64,000 nt of DNA from Mycetocola spongiae (GCF_020424085.1 NZ_CP080203.1:2356001-2420000), one strand, 5' to 3'. Positions 8,101 to 16,335 are shown, counted from the stretch's first letter. Notes: generated by a model from the sequence alone, not told the origin. Numbers and translations: made by a program.

Positions 8101-10152
8101 GCCACCTCGGCCGCGCACGGCCTGTCCGCGACCGATCGGAGCCTCGACGCCTTTGCCGAGATCACGATCAAGCAGCCGGTCACCTCGGGACCGCGCGTAA
8201 GCGTCACCCCGCAGAACCGGATTAACCCCGCCGTGGCCAATACCTTCACGGTGACCGGCTCCGACTTCCTGGGTGAGGGCGCCGCCAACGGCGTCTATAT
8301 CCTGATCGGCGAAAAGTCGTTCTGGTCCGGCAACGGCCCGCTCCCCGACGGAGACGGCTGGCTCACGAGCGTCCTTATTCCCTCGGGAGCGGTGATTAAC
8401 GGTTCGTTTATCGCCACGCTGACCGTGCCCGCGGGCGCGTTCCGGGACGGCGTCGCCTATCAGCTCGTGACCTCGGCCGCGCACGGCCTATCCGTGACCG
8501 ATCGCAGCCTGGACACGTTCACCACCCTGGGTATCTCCGCCGGCGGCGGAACCACCCCGATCGTGCCGCCCACCGACCCGGTGGTGGTTGCCCCGGTGAC
8601 CCCGGCCGTGGCGGGTGGATCGCTGCGCTGGTCGATTAAGAACCAGTACAACGACTATGTGCAGGGTCCGATTGCCAAGGGTTCGGTGAGCGCCCTCGCG
8701 GGAGCCACCCGCTCCAACGGCGTGTTCCAGTTCGGCCAGGCGGCGATCAGCTCCTATGATCGCCAGTCCGGAACCGGAAGCGTGAGCTACTCGGGAGCCG
8801 TGAATTTCTCGGGCCATAACGGCGCGCTGAACTTCACGCTTGCCAATCCGGTGATCACAATTAACTCGCCGAGTTCCGCCACACTCACCACCACGCTTAA
8901 CGGCCGCAGCATCGTCTTCGGCACGCTGAACCTGGGTGCGGCCACCCGCTCGGAGAACGGCGCGGCCACCACATGGTCGGGCGTTCCCGTGAGCGTGACC
9001 GCCGCCGGTGGGGAGCTCTTCCAGGGTCGTTATGACTCGGCCGACCCGCTGAGCTTCACGATCGGTGCGCCCGCCGCCGCCCCCGCGGGTGCCAGCGGAA
9101 CCGTCCTGGCCGCCTCGGCCGCGTCCAAGGCCGCCGCCCTGCCCATCCCGGCCACCCCGCCGGCCAGCACGGGCCTGATCCTCGACGAGGCCACCCTCGC
9201 CGCACTCGCCAATGGCGAGGTCGGCACGGTCACCGCCGATGGTTTCCAGCCCAATGAGAAAAACATCCGCGTGATCGTCTACTCGGACCCCATCGTGCTG
9301 GGCACCATCTCCGCGAATGCCGCGGGAGTGGCCAGCTGGACCGGATCGCTGCCCGCCACGCTTGAGCCCGGCGAGCACACGCTCACGTTCCAGGGTTCGG
9401 TGAATAAGGGAGTGGTGATCACCGTCGCCGCCCCCGACCTCGCCGAGGGATGCACGGTCGAGGGAGCCACGCTCAGCTGGGGCTTTAAGGCCTCGTTCCT
9501 CAACTACATCGAGGGCATCGCCCGCGGCGAGTATGTGGCCGGAGACGGCGCCACGTTTACGTATCCCGCCTTCGGCTTCACCGCCGGAACCGGGCACTAC
9601 CTGAGCGAGAAGGCCTCGGGCCTGGTCACCTGGCCCGGTAGCATCCACTTCACCGGGCACGGTGGAATCCTCGATACCACGGTCTCCAACCCGCGCATCG
9701 AGCTGGTGGACGCCTCCACCGCCTTCCTGCTCCTGGATATCCACGGCACCACGCAGGACGGGGCCGCGGTGGATCAGAAGTCCGTGCGCTTCGCCACGCT
9801 CGCCGTGGACGGCAGCAACCTCACCCGCTCGGGCGATGCACTCGTGGGCACGGCCATCCCGGCCGCACTCACGGCCGAGGGCTCCGCGGCCTTCGGAACC
9901 TATCCCGCGGGCGAGGCCCTGGACGCGGTGACCTTCGAGGTTCCGCTGCCCGCCGACTGCGGCAGCGCGCCCGTCACGGAGACCAAGGCCGATCCGAAGC
10001 CCGTGCAGGCCACCGTGACCTCCGCCGTGGTTGAGGAAGCTGATAACTCCTGGATGTGGTGGACCGGGGGTGGCATCCTCCTCCTCGGCGCCGCCGCCGC
10101 CATCACCATCGTGGCAATCCGCCGCAAGCGCGCGGGTATCGCGGCCGAATAG
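5176..10152 (+). CDS. Giant HtaA-domain heme-binding cell-surface protein with Ig-like repeats
   Basis: A 1658-residue exported protein predicted to capture heme at the cell surface for HmuTUV. A signal peptide spans about residues 1-38. One Ig-like domain (ends DAFKPITVKQP) follows, then a PVVE/PP proline-rich spacer (residues about 160-195) and three identical 147-residue domains (about 197-636). Four more Ig-like domains come next (about 637-1120), each near SAAHGL and SLD/FxxI motifs. Two HtaA domains follow at about 1147-1300 and 1430-1595, with the NDYVQG or LNYIEG Tyr and the FSGHNG or FTGHGG His resembling heme-ligand positions in corynebacterial HtaA. A membrane helix with a basic tail ends the protein (residues about 1624-1650); there is no LPxTG motif. 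The start is GTG at 5176 after AGGAG at 5165-5169. Corynebacterial HtaA proteins, as known, are much shorter and lack this Ig-like array. Confidence 0.88.
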   Translation: MFLSALNSRLRVALAPIIALALIAGGVMAGAGPASAVAASPAAPTLTVTPSAEIDSTKANDIIVTGSGYFGPNAFQGVYLMLGETSYWSGNEPLKSGGWVVEKFVSPGTGFNAAAGTFSYTLQVPAGALDPEKSYHVATSAAHGASASDRTLDAFKPITVKQPVVEPPVVEPPVVEPPVVEPPVVEPPVVEPPAAVVPEVKVSKTEGLNPEGETVTVTGSGFVPTDKTTALGQPLTGKFGGAYVAFGKFAPVWKASEGAATAARKTFHQRWGVHESEFDRVGGASAGAIVIDAEGNFTAEINVKKGFAGELAEGSYGIYTYPGGRATEPLFETYTPVVFEEPVVPEVKVSKTEGLNPEGETVTVTGSGFVPTDKTTALGQPLTGKFGGAYVAFGKFAPVWKASEGAATAARKTFHQRWGVHESEFDRVGGASAGAIVIDAEGNFTAEINVKKGFAGELAEGSYGIYTYPGGRATEPLFETYTPVVFEEPVVPEVKVSKTEGLNPEGETVTVTGSGFVPTDKTTALGQPLTGKFGGAYVAFGKFAPVWKASEGAATAARKTFHQRWGVHESEFDRVGGASAGAIVIDAEGNFTAEINVKKGFAGELAEGSYGIYTYPGGRATEPLFETYTPVVFEEPVIPQVTVTPNTDIDSTVKNTLTVTGKNFTGPAAKFGTYLYAGLSSSWPAGSTTPPTMAGWIKTGWVQPTEIVNGSFTATIEIPAGSFDPTQSYQVATSAAHGLVGAERGLDTHTPLAIRAGVPVPQITVAPGGNINAGVANEFTITGTGFDGIASANAALTGLEVRIGDIALWNGTGALPEQGWVGKGFVTAESVKDGRFSAKVSVPRGAFLKGVSYQAVVAARTVGAPAVDTFSARAPIAVVHPNGATVTVDPSNNVEPNIDNVFTVRGSGFTGSSAQFGAYVLIGKQSYWSGQGPLPSGGWLAEEFIPPAKIAADGTFSVKITIPAGKFEPGVRYHAATSAAHGLSATDRSLDAFAEITIKQPVTSGPRVSVTPQNRINPAVANTFTVTGSDFLGEGAANGVYILIGEKSFWSGNGPLPDGDGWLTSVLIPSGAVINGSFIATLTVPAGAFRDGVAYQLVTSAAHGLSVTDRSLDTFTTLGISAGGGTTPIVPPTDPVVVAPVTPAVAGGSLRWSIKNQYNDYVQGPIAKGSVSALAGATRSNGVFQFGQAAISSYDRQSGTGSVSYSGAVNFSGHNGALNFTLANPVITINSPSSATLTTTLNGRSIVFGTLNLGAATRSENGAATTWSGVPVSVTAAGGELFQGRYDSADPLSFTIGAPAAAPAGASGTVLAASAASKAAALPIPATPPASTGLILDEATLAALANGEVGTVTADGFQPNEKNIRVIVYSDPIVLGTISANAAGVASWTGSLPATLEPGEHTLTFQGSVNKGVVITVAAPDLAEGCTVEGATLSWGFKASFLNYIEGIARGEYVAGDGATFTYPAFGFTAGTGHYLSEKASGLVTWPGSIHFTGHGGILDTTVSNPRIELVDASTAFLLLDIHGTTQDGAAVDQKSVRFATLAVDGSNLTRSGDALVGTAIPAALTAEGSAAFGTYPAGEALDAVTFEVPLPADCGSAPVTETKADPKPVQATVTSAVVEEADNSWMWWTGGGILLLGAAAAITIVAIRRKRAGIAAE
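5655..5756 (+). repeat. 18-bp minisatellite encoding a PPVVEP spacer
   Basis: Inside the htaA-like gene a near-perfect 18-bp unit (variants of GTTGTGGAGCCTCCC plus three bases) is repeated about six times and encodes a P-V-V-E-P-P stalk. Because the unit is a multiple of three, slippage would lengthen or shorten the stalk without a frameshift. Such Pro/Glu spacers commonly extend surface domains away from the membrane. Confidence 0.85.
5761..7083 (+). repeat. Three tandem identical 441-bp repeats within the htaA-like gene
   Basis: Units start at 5761, 6202 and 6643, and the array ends near 7083. The three copies read identical at the nucleotide level by eye, each encoding the same 147-residue domain. 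The end of the array continues in frame into a different Ig-like domain (GTTATTCCC at 7084). The units use many T-ending codons and TTG for Leu, unlike the GC-rich flanks, suggesting a recent amplification of a segment with different codon history. Confidence 0.95.
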
Positions 10153-10168
10153 CCCGCCCCGCCGCCGC

Positions 10169-10219
10169 ACCGGCCCGGCCCCTCCCGCTCGCGGGGAGGG
10201 CCGGGCCGGTGGCGTTTTC
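10169..10219 (+). terminator. Intrinsic terminator after the htaA-like gene
   Basis: A long GC-rich hairpin (ACCGGCCCGGCC on the left, GGCCGGGCCGGT on the right, closed by CCTCCC/GGGAGG) is followed by GGCGTTTTCC, a short T-run. It lies 17 bp after the stop of the htaA-like gene and 44 bp before the next start, so it should separate iron-regulated transcription from the pur genes. Confidence 0.75.
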
Positions 10220-10262
10220 CCGGCGGTTTCTCACCGCGCACGACATGGGGGAGAATAGAACC

Positions 10263-10646
10263 ATGAATGACTCCCCGGAGCAGATTCCCTCCGAGCCCAT
10301 CGAGGCTCGCACCCATACCCGGGTGCAGGTACGCCGCTCGCCCAAATACGTCACGTTTATCGTCCTGGGTGCCGCGATTGGCCTCATTGCGGCGGTAATT
10401 CTGACCCTCGCCTTCCCCGAGAACGATAAGTTCACGCCGCTTCAGGTCTTCGGATTTGTGGCGCTGGTCTCGGTGGTCATCGGTGTGGCCGTGTTCTGCT
10501 GCATCGCCCTCATCCTCGACCGGGTCGTGGGGCGCAAGGTGCGGGTCGTGGAAGCCGATAAGCTATACGTGCACCCCGCGGATTCGGCGGATGCCGAACA
10601 GGTTCAGGTGCCTCCCACTACGACCGAGGGTAACCACAACTCATGA
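10263..10646 (+). CDS. Small two-helix membrane protein preceding purM
   Basis: A 127-residue protein with a polar, acidic N-terminus of about 35 residues. Two hydrophobic helices follow at roughly residues 38-58 (YVTFIVLGAAIGLIAAVILT) and 66-92, then a polar tail. No catalytic motif is visible. Short proteins of this kind are commonly found just upstream of purM in related actinobacteria and are sometimes labelled as Trk-related without evidence; I do not assign a function. The ATG at 10263 is preferred to upstream in-frame starts because the upstream stretch falls in the terminator hairpin. The stop overlaps the purM start (ATGA at 10643-10646). Confidence 0.75.
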   Translation: MNDSPEQIPSEPIEARTHTRVQVRRSPKYVTFIVLGAAIGLIAAVILTLAFPENDKFTPLQVFGFVALVSVVIGVAVFCCIALILDRVVGRKVRVVEADKLYVHPADSADAEQVQVPPTTTEGNHNS

Positions 10647-11752
10647 CCTCTGCCTCCAGTTCCTATCGTGACGCCGGTGTAGACACCGCGGCCGGAGACC
10701 TCGCCGTCGAGCTGATGAAATCGGCCGTCTCGGCCACTCACGGCCCCGAGGTACTGGGGGGTGTGGGCGGGTTCGCCGGCCTCTTTGATGCCTCCGCGCT
10801 GCTGGGCTATCGCCGCCCGCTGCTGGCCAGCTCCACCGATGGCGTGGGCACCAAGGTGGCCATCGCCCAGGCCATCGATAAGCACGACACCATCGGCCAG
10901 GACCTCGTGGGTATGGTGGTGGACGATATCGTGGTGGTGGGTGCCAAGCCCCTCTTCATGACCGATTACATCGCCTGCGGCAAGGTCCACCCCACCCGCA
11001 TCGCCGATATCGTGGCCGGCATCGCCCGCGCCTGCTCGGCCACCGGCACCGCCCTCGTGGGCGGCGAGACCGCCGAGCACCCGGGCCTGCTGGGCCCCGA
11101 TGACTATGACGTCGCGGGTGCCGCGACGGGCGTGGTTGAGGCCGACCGCATCCTCGGCGCCGAGCGCGTGCGCGAGGGAGACGTGGTGCTGGCCCTGGAA
11201 TCCTCGGGACTGCACTCCAATGGCTATTCGCTGGTGCGCCATATCCTCGCCCAGGCCAAGATCGGCTTTGGCGATCACAGCGCCGAACTCGGCGGCACCG
11301 TGGGCGAGATCCTGCTGGAGCCCACGCGCCTGTATACCTCGCCGCTGATCTCCCTGCTGGAGGACGCCCGCTTCGACGGCGCGGTGCACTCGCTCTCCCA
11401 CGTCACCGGGGGTGGCATCGCCGCGAACCTCGCGCGCGTGCTGCCCGTGGGTTCCTGGGTCGAGGTGGATCGCTCCACGTGGTCTCCCGCTCCCGTATTC
11501 CGCGTCCTGAGCGATATCGCCGGAACCTCGCTGGAAAGCTCCGAGGGCACCTGGAACCTCGGCATCGGTTTCTTCGCGGTGGTTGCCGCGGAGCACGCCG
11601 CCGCAATCTCGCGCGCACTCACCGAGGGTGGCATCCCCACCTGGGCCGTGGGCAGCATCGGGATGGGCGAGCGCGACCTCGGCGGTTTTGAACAGGGCGC
11701 CAAGGGCGTCAACGGCGGAGCGGTTCGCCTCGTCGGCAGCTATAACAACTAA
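10643..11752 (+). CDS. purM: Phosphoribosylformylglycinamidine cyclo-ligase (AIR synthase)
   Basis: A 369-residue enzyme converting FGAM to AIR with ATP, the fifth step of purine synthesis. It begins SSYRDAGVDTAAGDLAVELMK. It contains the glycine-rich GGVGGFAGLFD, the nucleotide-binding STDGVGTKVAIA, GMVVDDIVVVGAKPLFMTDY, the GGETAEHPG motif and the C-terminal VTGGGIAANLARVLP. Length and motif order are normal for PurM. It starts inside the stop of the preceding small membrane protein gene and is followed 33 bp later by purF on the same strand. This fits one purine transcription unit, although purF precedes purM in many genomes. Confidence 0.97.
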   Translation: MTSASSSYRDAGVDTAAGDLAVELMKSAVSATHGPEVLGGVGGFAGLFDASALLGYRRPLLASSTDGVGTKVAIAQAIDKHDTIGQDLVGMVVDDIVVVGAKPLFMTDYIACGKVHPTRIADIVAGIARACSATGTALVGGETAEHPGLLGPDDYDVAGAATGVVEADRILGAERVREGDVVLALESSGLHSNGYSLVRHILAQAKIGFGDHSAELGGTVGEILLEPTRLYTSPLISLLEDARFDGAVHSLSHVTGGGIAANLARVLPVGSWVEVDRSTWSPAPVFRVLSDIAGTSLESSEGTWNLGIGFFAVVAAEHAAAISRALTEGGIPTWAVGSIGMGERDLGGFEQGAKGVNGGAVRLVGSYNN

Positions 11753-11785
11753 ACACCTACAGCCTCAAACAGGGAGCAACGACGC

Positions 11786-13243
11786 ATGTGCGGCATTGTT
11801 GGTATTGTTTCATCCAGCCCGGCCAACCAGCAGGTCTATGACGGGTTGCTGCTCCTGCAGCACCGCGGTCAGGATTCCACCGGAATCGCCACCGCGGATG
11901 GCGCGACGTTCCATATCCATAAGTCCAAGGGGCAGGTGCGCGAGGCGTACCGCACGCGCGATATGCGCGCCCTGACCGGCAATATGGGGCTGGGCCACGT
12001 GCGCTACGCCACGAGCGGCAGCGCGGCCAATGAGCAGGAGGCGCAGCCGTTTTATGTAAACGCGCCCTATGGCATCATCCTGGTGCACAACGGTAACCTC
12101 ACCAATACCCGCGAGCTCACCCGCGATCTTTTCCACGTGGATCGCCGCCATGTGAACTCCACGAGCGATACCGAGCTGCTGCTGAACGTGCTTGCCACCG
12201 AGCTGCAGTCCAAGATCACCGGCCTCGAGCTGGACCCCGATCAGATCTTCAGCGCCGTCGCCCAGGTGCACGAGCGGGTCGAGGGCTCCTATGCGGCCAT
12301 CGCGATGATCGCCGGCCACGGCATGCTGGCCTTCCGCGATCCCTTTGGTATCCGCCCCCTGGTTCTGGGTCGCCGCGCGGGCGAGGGCACCCAGGACGAT
12401 TATGTGGTGGCCTCCGAGTCGCTGGTCCTGGAGAGTGCCGGCTATGAATTTGTGCGCGATATCGCCCCGGGCGAGGCCGTATTTATCACCGCAAACGGCG
12501 AGGTTTATTCGCGCCAGTGCTCGAAGTTCTCGCGCCTGGTTCCCTGCGCCTTTGAATATGTATACCTGGCCCGTCCCGATTCCGTGATGAACGGCATCAG
12601 CGTCTATGACGCGCGCCTGCGCCTGGGTAACCGCCTCGCCGATACCATCGCCGAGCATATGCCCCTGGGCGATGTGGACGTGGTTATGCCCATCCCGGAT
12701 AGCTCGCGTCCCGCCGCAATGCAGGTATCGCAGAAGCTGGGCATCGAATACCGCGAGGGTTTTTATAAGAACCGCTATATCGGCCGCACGTTTATCATGC
12801 CCGGCCAGGAGCAGCGCCAGAAGAGCGTGCGCCAGAAGCTGAACGCGATGGGCAGCGAGTTCCGCGGCAAAAACATCCTGATCGTGGACGACTCGATTGT
12901 GCGCGGCACCACCTCGCAGCAGATCGTGCAGATGGCCCGCGAGGCCGGGGCCAATAAGGTCACGTTCACGTCCGCGGCACCGCCCGTGCGCTTCCCCCAC
13001 GTCTATGGCATCAACATGCCCTCGCGCGAGGAGCTGATCGCCCATAACCGCAAGATCCCGGAGATCGCGCGCGAGCTGAACGCCGATCACATGATCTATC
13101 AGGAGATCGCCGATATGCAGAGCGCGATCATCGAGGGTTCCGCGGTGACCGAACTCGAGATGAGCTGCTTCACGGGAGACTATGTCACGGGCACCGTGAC
13201 CCCCGAATACCTGGAGTGGGTCGAGCGCACCCAGCTGTCCTAG
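11786..13243 (+). CDS. purF: Amidophosphoribosyltransferase
   Basis: A 485-residue enzyme catalysing the first committed step of purine synthesis: PRPP plus glutamine gives 5-phosphoribosylamine. It starts MCGIVGIV, so the catalytic Cys2 of the class II glutaminase is exposed directly after Met removal and there is no propeptide. The glutaminase domain shows GLGHVRYAT and ILVHNGNLTNT. The phosphoribosyltransferase domain has IPDSSRPAA and the PRPP loop LIVDDSIVRGTTS near residue 370. The start ATG at 11786 follows AGGGAGCAA. A strong terminator follows the stop. Confidence 0.98.
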   Translation: MCGIVGIVSSSPANQQVYDGLLLLQHRGQDSTGIATADGATFHIHKSKGQVREAYRTRDMRALTGNMGLGHVRYATSGSAANEQEAQPFYVNAPYGIILVHNGNLTNTRELTRDLFHVDRRHVNSTSDTELLLNVLATELQSKITGLELDPDQIFSAVAQVHERVEGSYAAIAMIAGHGMLAFRDPFGIRPLVLGRRAGEGTQDDYVVASESLVLESAGYEFVRDIAPGEAVFITANGEVYSRQCSKFSRLVPCAFEYVYLARPDSVMNGISVYDARLRLGNRLADTIAEHMPLGDVDVVMPIPDSSRPAAMQVSQKLGIEYREGFYKNRYIGRTFIMPGQEQRQKSVRQKLNAMGSEFRGKNILIVDDSIVRGTTSQQIVQMAREAGANKVTFTSAAPPVRFPHVYGINMPSREELIAHNRKIPEIARELNADHMIYQEIADMQSAIIEGSAVTELEMSCFTGDYVTGTVTPEYLEWVERTQLS

Positions 13244-13260
13244 GCCGCCGGGTCTCCCCA

Positions 13261-13302
13261 AAAACGGGCGTCGCATCTGCGACGCCCGTTTTCTTTTTTC
13301 CC
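13261..13302 (+). terminator. Intrinsic terminator after purF
   Basis: A perfect 15-bp stem (AAAACGGGCGTCGCA with its complement TGCGACGCCCGTTTT, loop TC) is followed by CTTTTTTCC. It begins 17 bp after the purF stop and closes the purM-purF unit. The A/T ends of the stem could also let it act on the opposite strand. Confidence 0.92.
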
Positions 13303-13413
13303 CGCGCGGGGGTTGCCCGGCACCGTCTCATCGTGACACGCTGGGGGATCGCTAAGAGCCCGCAGCCCCGCCCGAGAGACGCGGGGGAATATCCCCGACC
13401 CGAGGAGACGCCC

Positions 13414-14895
13414 ATGAGCGCCAGCAGCACGACCCAGGCCGTGACCACCGCCGGAATCGTCGAGGGGGAGCGCCTGCCGGAGGCGGGGCTGGTCTTCCGG
13501 GGGATTCCCTATGCGGCGCCGCCCGTGGGGGAGCTGCACTTTGCCGAGCCGCAGCCTCCCGTGCCCTGGGAGGGGGTGCGCCCGGCCCGGGAATTTGGGC
13601 CCACCTCGGCGCAGGCGCCGTCCACGGGGGAGGCCGCGAGGCTGCTACCCAATACGATCATTCCGGGCGAGGATATCCTCAACCTCAACGTATGGACCCC
13701 GGGGCTGGGCGGGCGCGCCCCGGTGCTGGTTTTTATTCACGGCGGCTCGTTTACGAGCGGTTCGGGCGCGGTGCCCGGCTATGACGGGCGGCGCTTTGCG
13801 CGCGATGGCGTGGTGGTGGTGACCATCAACTATCGGCTGGGTGCGCACGGTTTTTTGTGGTTTGGCGAGGGCCCGGCCAATCTGGGGCTGCTGGATCAGA
13901 TTCAGGCGCTGCGCTGGGTGCGCGAGAATATCGCGGCCTTTGGCGGCGATCCCGCCTCCGTCACGGTGTGCGGGGAATCGGCGGGCGCGATGAGCGTGGG
14001 CTGCCTGCTCGCGATGCCCGCCGCCGCGGGCCTATTCCAGCGGGCGATCCTGCAATCGGGCGCCGCGCACCACGCCGTCTCGCCCGCGACCGCCCGCAAG
14101 ATCGGCACGCGCCTGGCGGCGCTGCTCGGGGTGGAGCCCACGCGAGAGGCGATCGCCGCGCTTCCGCTCGATACGGTGGTGGCCGCGCAGGTGGCACTGG
14201 CAAAGGAGGTTTCGGCCCGCCCGAGCCCGCGCCGCTGGGGCGAGGTGGCCCGCAATATTATGCCCTTTGAGCCCGTGGTGGACGGGATGGTGCTGCCCGA
14301 GTTTCCCATTAACGCGATCGGCGCGGGGGCCTCCGCGGGGGTGCAGCTGCTGGTGGGAACCAATGCCGAGGAGACCCGGCTCTTCCTGGTGCCCACGGGC
14401 ATCATTCGCAAGGTTCCCGGCTTTTTTGTGGGGCTGAAGGCGCATGCCTATGGCCTGGGGATTGCGGGGGCCCGGCGCTATCGCCGGAACCGGCTCGACG
14501 CCCTGCCCGGGGATGCCCTCTCGGCGATCATGACCGATTGGATGTATCGGATCCCCGCGCTGCGCCTGGCCGAGGCGCGGCCCGGAACCCATGTATATGA
14601 GTTTGCCTGGCGCTCGCCCGCCTATGACGGGCAGCTCGGGGCCTGCCATGCGCTGGAGCTGGCCTTTGTCTTTGATCTGCTGGATGAGCCCGGCTATGAC
14701 GGCCTCACCGGGGGATCCGCGCCGCAGTCGCTCGCCGATACGGTGCACGCGGCCTGGGTGAGTTTTATTTGCACGGGGGATCCGGGCTGGCCCGCCTATG
14801 ACACCACCACCCGCACCGAGATGCGCTTTGACGCGGTCTCGGCCACGATTAACGATTCGCGCGGGGACGAGCGCGAGATGTGGGACCGCCGCTAG
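13414..14895 (+). CDS. Type B carboxylesterase
   Basis: A 493-residue alpha/beta-hydrolase of the carboxylesterase type B family, hydrolysing carboxylic esters of unknown nature. The N-terminal FRGIPYAAPPVGELHF, the oxyanion-hole VFIHGGSFTSGSG, and the nucleophile elbow VCGESAGAMSVG with the catalytic Ser (about residue 192) are all present. The later segment ACHALELAFVFD likely carries the catalytic His. No signal peptide, so cytoplasmic. An open frame extends upstream into purF. I chose ATG 13414 because GAGGAGA lies just before it (13401-13407) and the longer frame would run through the purF terminator. It is convergent with the TetR gene, three bases separating the stops. Confidence 0.9.
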   Translation: MSASSTTQAVTTAGIVEGERLPEAGLVFRGIPYAAPPVGELHFAEPQPPVPWEGVRPAREFGPTSAQAPSTGEAARLLPNTIIPGEDILNLNVWTPGLGGRAPVLVFIHGGSFTSGSGAVPGYDGRRFARDGVVVVTINYRLGAHGFLWFGEGPANLGLLDQIQALRWVRENIAAFGGDPASVTVCGESAGAMSVGCLLAMPAAAGLFQRAILQSGAAHHAVSPATARKIGTRLAALLGVEPTREAIAALPLDTVVAAQVALAKEVSARPSPRRWGEVARNIMPFEPVVDGMVLPEFPINAIGAGASAGVQLLVGTNAEETRLFLVPTGIIRKVPGFFVGLKAHAYGLGIAGARRYRRNRLDALPGDALSAIMTDWMYRIPALRLAEARPGTHVYEFAWRSPAYDGQLGACHALELAFVFDLLDEPGYDGLTGGSAPQSLADTVHAAWVSFICTGDPGWPAYDTTTRTEMRFDAVSATINDSRGDEREMWDRR

Positions 14896-14898
14896 CGG

Positions 14899-15489
14899 CT
14901 AGAGCGCATCCAGGCCGCGCAGCGCGGAGAGGGCCGCGCGCAGGTCCCGTTCCGGGGTGGCGTTCTGCCCGCGCGCCCAGCGCACGAGCGCGCCAAATAC
15001 CACGGAGCTGAGCGCATCCACGAGGACGGCCCGTGCCGTGGCCCGCTCGTTTCCGGGCAGGTGTTCCCCGAGGAATTTTTCCAGCTCGCCCCAGAAGTCC
15101 TCCAGCTTGCCGGGCCCGGCCGCGAGCAGATCCGGATGGTCGGCGATGATGCGCAGCCGGGTGCGGGTGACCCCGCTGCCAAAATCCAGCGAGAGGATCG
15201 AGTCGATGATTGCCTCGCCCAGTTCCGCGAGCCGGAACTGCCCCGCGGGAATCGTGGCCAGGCGCGCGTGCAGGTGCTCGCGCACGGGGCCCACGCCGCT
15301 CCATACCAGGTCTCCCTTGGTGGGGAAATAGCGAAAGAGGCTGCGCCGGCTGATCCCGGCATGGGTGGCCACGGTATCCATGCTCACGGCATCGTAACCG
15401 CGCTCCTCAAAGAGTGTGACGGCGCTATCGGCGATATGTTCCGGGGTGATGCGGGCGGGGCGGCCGCGCGGGATGGACGGGAGTGTCAT
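14899..15489 (-). CDS. TetR family transcriptional regulator
   Basis: A 196-residue repressor. Residues about 14-60 form the TetR DNA-binding domain: EHIADSAVTLFEERGYDAVS then THAGISRRSLFRYFPTKGDLV. The rest is a helical ligand-binding domain of unknown specificity. It is divergent from the SDR gene at 15586, and a 21-bp near-perfect palindrome lies between the two starts, a natural target. I used the ATG at 15489 (MTLPSIPRGRP). An in-frame ATG at 15546 would add 19 residues and would lie inside the palindrome, so it is less likely. It probably represses itself and the SDR gene; the inducer is unknown. Confidence 0.88.
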   Translation of the reverse strand: MTLPSIPRGRPARITPEHIADSAVTLFEERGYDAVSMDTVATHAGISRRSLFRYFPTKGDLVWSGVGPVREHLHARLATIPAGQFRLAELGEAIIDSILSLDFGSGVTRTRLRIIADHPDLLAAGPGKLEDFWGELEKFLGEHLPGNERATARAVLVDALSSVVFGALVRWARGQNATPERDLRAALSALRGLDAL

Positions 15490-15527
15490 GATTCCCCATG
15501 CTACCGCCGCGGCGCACCCCTGGTCAT

Positions 15528-15548
15528 TTATGGCACTAAGTGTCATAA
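15528..15548. promoter_or_regulatory. Palindromic operator between tetR and SDR genes
   Basis: Half-sites TTATGGCACT and AGTGTCATAA flank a central A; nine of ten positions are complementary. The site is 39 bp upstream of the TetR start and 38 bp upstream of the SDR start, close to equidistant. Its size and position fit a TetR-family operator controlling both divergent genes. This is inference from sequence symmetry. Confidence 0.7.
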
Positions 15549-15585
15549 TTGGGGAACTCCACGAAGAAAGGTTTCCCCGATCATC

Positions 15586-16335
15586 ATGACCAACCCTCGT
15601 TTTCAGAATCAGACCGTTATTGTTACCGGTGCCGGCTCGGGCATCGGCCAGGCGAGCGCGCTGCGTTTCGCCGCGGAGGGCGCGCGCGTGATCGCCGCCG
15701 ATGTGTCCTCCGAGCGCCTCGATGCGCTCCTGGCCGAAAACCCCGGGCTGGACCTGGTGCCCGTCGTGGGTGATATCACCGCCGAGTCCGGCGTGGAGAA
15801 GATCATCGCCGCGGCCGCGGGCCGCGTGGATGTGCTGGCCAATGTGGCGGGCATCATGGACTCCTTCCTCCCCGCCGCCGAGGTGGATGACGCCACGTGG
15901 GAGCGCGTATTTGCCGTGAATGTCACGGCCGTGATGCGGCTGAGCCGCGCGGTCCTGCCGCTCATGGTCGCCGCGGGTTCCGGCGCGATTGTGAACGTGG
16001 CCTCCGAGGCGGCGCTGCGCGGCTCGGCGGCGGGCGTGGCCTATACGGCCTCCAAGCACGCCGTGGCCGGGCTCACCAAAAACACCGCGGTGCTCTACGC
16101 CAAGCAGGGAATCCGCGTGAATGCCGTGGCCCCCGGTGCCGTGATCACCAATATCGAGGCCCCCATGAAATCCGAGCTCGCCGCCGCGACCCTCGGCCCG
16201 CTGATGCAGGTGGTGGTCCCCACTCCGGCCTCGGCCGATAAGCTCGCCGCCGCGATCACGTGGCTCGCGAGTGCCGATAGCGAGAATGTGAACGGCGTGA
16301 TCCTGCCCTCCGATGGGGGCTGGTCGGCCATCTAG
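15586..16335 (+). CDS. SDR family oxidoreductase under TetR control
   Basis: A 249-residue classical SDR. It shows VTGAGSGIGQASALRFAAEG (cofactor loop), VIAADVSSERLD with Asp at the end of beta-2 favouring NAD(H), VGDITAES, ANVAGIMD (the NNAG position), IVNVASEAALRG with catalytic Ser, and AYTASKHAVAGL giving the YxxxK pair near residue 153. The C-terminus contains VNGVILPSDGGWS. It is divergent from the TetR gene and shares its palindromic operator, so it is likely induced by a substrate-like compound. The reaction is unknown. The ATG at 15586 has only a distant GAAAGG; no better start is visible. Confidence 0.88.
   Translation: MTNPRFQNQTVIVTGAGSGIGQASALRFAAEGARVIAADVSSERLDALLAENPGLDLVPVVGDITAESGVEKIIAAAAGRVDVLANVAGIMDSFLPAAEVDDATWERVFAVNVTAVMRLSRAVLPLMVAAGSGAIVNVASEAALRGSAAGVAYTASKHAVAGLTKNTAVLYAKQGIRVNAVAPGAVITNIEAPMKSELAAATLGPLMQVVVPTPASADKLAAAITWLASADSENVNGVILPSDGGWSAI

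Noticed and set aside
5059-8484. A 1141-codon open frame on the minus strand with perfect internal repeats
   Set aside because: It is antisense to the htaA-like gene; its repeats mirror the three 441-bp units, it has no ribosome site and its composition (Arg/His/Gly-rich) is that of a GC-rich shadow frame.
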